Source: an uncultured Novosphingobium sp. (GTDB lineage: Bacteria > Pseudomonadota > Alphaproteobacteria > Sphingomonadales > Sphingomonadaceae). From it: DNA of 8,030 nt. The notes beneath the pieces were generated by a model. It had not been told where the DNA came from and ran no database searches. It saw nothing but the letters and a program-made list of their open reading frames with translations. Shown here piece after piece: positions 6,548 to 8,030 of this stretch (its first letter is position 1; every line of letters begins with the position of its first letter). The stretch covers positions 1 through 8,030 of the forward strand of contig CALMBN010000080.1 of the NCBI GenBank assembly GCA_937860195.1, read 5' to 3'. Made by a program: the position numbers and the translations under genes.

Positions 6548-7219
6548 ATGCGTCCTGCCGCCCGCCTGCTGCTTGCTGCTCCCGCTCTGATTGCTGCCAT
6601 GCCCGCTGCGGCGAGCGAAGACACGCAATACTGGCAGACCTTGTCGTTGACCGTTGCCTTGCCGGACAGCTTCAAGGTTCAGGACGAAATGGTGTTCCGC
6701 AGCGGCGACGCGCGTGGCTTTTACGAGCTCGAAAATTCGCTGCTGGTCGGCAAAAAGGTCAACAAGAAGGTCACGGTCTGGACCGGCTATGTCTTCAATC
6801 CGCTCTATAACCACGGCACGTTCGTGCGCCGCGAACACCGGCTGCGCCAGCAGGTCAACATTGATAGCTTCGCTGTGATTGGCAAGGTCAAGTTCAGCGG
6901 CCGTGTGCGGCTGGAAACCCGTTGGCGCGAGGGTCTTGCCGGAACCGGCTGGCGGCTGCGCCCCCAGGTCAAGGCAAGCATGCCGCTGACCGGCAAGGCG
7001 ACGGTTACAATTGCCAATGAATCGTTCATCAACCTGAACAACACCAGTTTCCAGACCACTGACGGGTTCGACCGGACCCGGACCTCGCTTTCGGTCGGAG
7101 TGCCGCTGAGCAAGAAAATCAGTCTCGATTTCGGCTATCTCAATCAGCATTTCTTTGTGCCAAACGCTGCCGACAACAACGATCATGTGCTGACCCTGGG
7201 CCTCAGCGCCTCAATCTAA
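6548..7219 (+). CDS. DUF2490-type secreted, probably outer-membrane beta-barrel protein, predicted PhoB target
   Basis: The product is 223 residues. It begins with a signal peptide: Arg residues at 2 and 6, a Leu/Ala-rich core and likely cleavage around AAAS (21-24). The mature part has many short alternating polar/hydrophobic strands, for example SLTVALPD, KVTVWTGYVF, GRVRLETRW, RTSLSVGVPL, ISLDFGYLNQ and a terminal HVLTLGLSASI. The motifs REHRLRQQ (95-102) and RLETRW (121-126) are what I associate with the DUF2490 family, which has no established function. A small outer-membrane beta barrel is the likely form, though the last residue is Ile rather than the usual aromatic. It lies opposite pstS, shares its control region and carries its own Pho box, so a role in phosphate-limited growth is inferred (channel, envelope remodelling or lipid handling). 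The fold and family call are by eye. Its stop overlaps the end of phoR by nine bases. Confidence 0.8.
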   Translation: MRPAARLLLAAPALIAAMPAAASEDTQYWQTLSLTVALPDSFKVQDEMVFRSGDARGFYELENSLLVGKKVNKKVTVWTGYVFNPLYNHGTFVRREHRLRQQVNIDSFAVIGKVKFSGRVRLETRWREGLAGTGWRLRPQVKASMPLTGKATVTIANESFINLNNTSFQTTDGFDRTRTSLSVGVPLSKKISLDFGYLNQHFFVPNAADNNDHVLTLGLSASI

Positions 7220-8030
7220 GGGCGAAGCTGCGGGAATGGTGACGATCACCGACGTTCCTTCGCCAAGTGTAGACGCAAAGTCGAGCTGTCCGCCGTGACG
7301 CTCGACGATGTGCTTGACGATCGCAAGGCCCAGTCCGGTTCCACCAGAGGCCCGGCTCCGGCCAGGATCGGTGCGGTAGAACCGCCGGGTCAAATGCGGC
7401 AAGTGCTCTGGCGCGATACCCGGACCGTGGTCCGTGACAGTCAGAGTGACACTCGCAGAATTGCAGGTGACCGCGACGTCGACAGACTGGCCAGGCGCGC
7501 CATATTTCAGCGCGTTGTCGATCAGATTGCGGAGCAATTGCTCAAGCTGTCCGGCATCGCCGCGGATGATCGAACCTTCCTGGCTGGCCGCCAAAGCGAC
7601 CCGCTCTTTACCTTGCAGTGAAGCAACTTCAGCCACAACCCGCGCGGCGAGCTTGCTCAGATCAAGCTCATCTCGTGGCCGGTCGTGCTTTTCAGCTTCG
7701 ACATGGCTCAGTGTCATCAAGTCTTCAACCAGAGCTTGCATTCGCCCGGTTTCACGCTGGACAACGCCAAGGAACCGTTTGGTGGTCGCTTCGTCCACCC
7801 CGCCGTCGGCGAGCGTTTCGACATAGCCGCCAATCGCCGCCAGGGGCGTGCGCAGTTCATGGCTGGCATTGGCGACAAAATCAGTGTGAGCGCGGCTGAC
7901 ATCCGTTTCACTGCTGCGGTCGGTCAGCTCGATGATCCAGCGTCCGCCATCCAGATTGCGGCGGGTCAGCTCCCACAGGGTCTTCCCGCCAGTAAAGCCG
8001 GGAATACTGACACTGTCACCATCGGCCAGA
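7211..8030 (-). CDS. phoR: phosphate regulon sensor histidine kinase PhoR (C-terminal part, 5' end outside window)
   Basis: The frame is open to the window edge; 272 residues are visible and no start lies within. Counting from the edge, the first about 45 residues (LWELTRRNLDGGRWIIELTDRS) look like the end of a PAS sensor domain. Next come the H-box NASHELRTPLAAIGG with phosphoacceptor His57, the N-box NLIDNALKYG (Asn168, Asn172), the G1 box DHGPGIAP (Asp200) and the G2 box GTGLGLAI (230-237). The order is that of a complete HisKA plus HATPase_c kinase core. With PstSCAB and PhoB around it, PhoR is the only sensible assignment. It autophosphorylates under phosphate limitation and passes the phosphate to PhoB Asp54. 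It is transcribed in the same direction as the pst operon but separated from it by the oppositely oriented DUF2490 gene, so its promoter is outside the window. Confidence 0.95.
   Translation of the reverse strand, partial: LADGDSVSIPGFTGGKTLWELTRRNLDGGRWIIELTDRSSETDVSRAHTDFVANASHELRTPLAAIGGYVETLADGGVDEATTKRFLGVVQRETGRMQALVEDLMTLSHVEAEKHDRPRDELDLSKLAARVVAEVASLQGKERVALAASQEGSIIRGDAGQLEQLLRNLIDNALKYGAPGQSVDVAVTCNSASVTLTVTDHGPGIAPEHLPHLTRRFYRTDPGRSRASGGTGLGLAIVKHIVERHGGQLDFASTLGEGTSVIVTIPAASPLD

Noticed and set aside
6518..7186. Minus-strand open frame (222 codons) opposite the DUF2490 gene
   Set aside because: It lacks a signal peptide or domain, whereas the + strand frame has a good ribosome-binding site, signal peptide and strand pattern.
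7202..7232. Possible bidirectional terminator at the DUF2490/phoR junction (CAGC...GCTG with GCC/GGC)
   Set aside because: The pairing is short and bulged, and neither strand has a T-run, so it is not convincing.

Overview
The window is a high-GC bacterial phosphate-starvation (Pho) locus. The arrangement is typical of Alphaproteobacteria: a long PstC and PstA, pst-phoU-phoB order, phoR on the other side of pstS, and a DUF2490 gene in between. Sphingomonadales (the sphingomonad/erythrobacter group) is the best guess. This rests on gene content and protein style, not on any database search.

Layout, left to right. (1) The 3' half of an alpha/beta-hydrolase gene on the + strand (1-536). (2) A tight minus-strand operon, read right to left: pstS (6374-5328), pstC (5304-3913), pstA (3920-2697), pstB (2695-1910), phoU (1908-1225), phoB (1222-533). 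Junctions are +23, -8, +1, +1 and +2 bases, so everything after pstS is probably translationally coupled. phoB and the hydrolase gene meet tail to tail, sharing the four bases of their stop codons. (3) A 173-bp divergent control region (6375-6547) with two back-to-back PhoB boxes, which are 14/16 inverted copies of each other. (4) A + strand gene for a secreted, probably outer-membrane DUF2490 protein (6548-7219). (5) The C-terminal part of phoR on the minus strand (from beyond 8030 to 7211), ending in a 9-bp tail-to-tail overlap with the DUF2490 gene.

How it works together. PstS, a predicted lipoprotein here, captures phosphate in the periplasm. PstC and PstA form the membrane channel and PstB supplies ATP hydrolysis. 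PhoU links transporter state to the sensor kinase PhoR, which phosphorylates PhoB. Phospho-PhoB should bind the two boxes at 6424-6497 and switch on both the pst-phoU-phoB operon (positive autoregulation) and the DUF2490 gene.

The well-known part is the Pst/Pho machinery. The least understood part is the DUF2490 protein, which the sequence places under PhoB control. I see no mobile element, CRISPR array, tRNA or rRNA. Apart from the 173-bp control region and the 23-bp pstS-pstC gap, essentially all of the window is coding.
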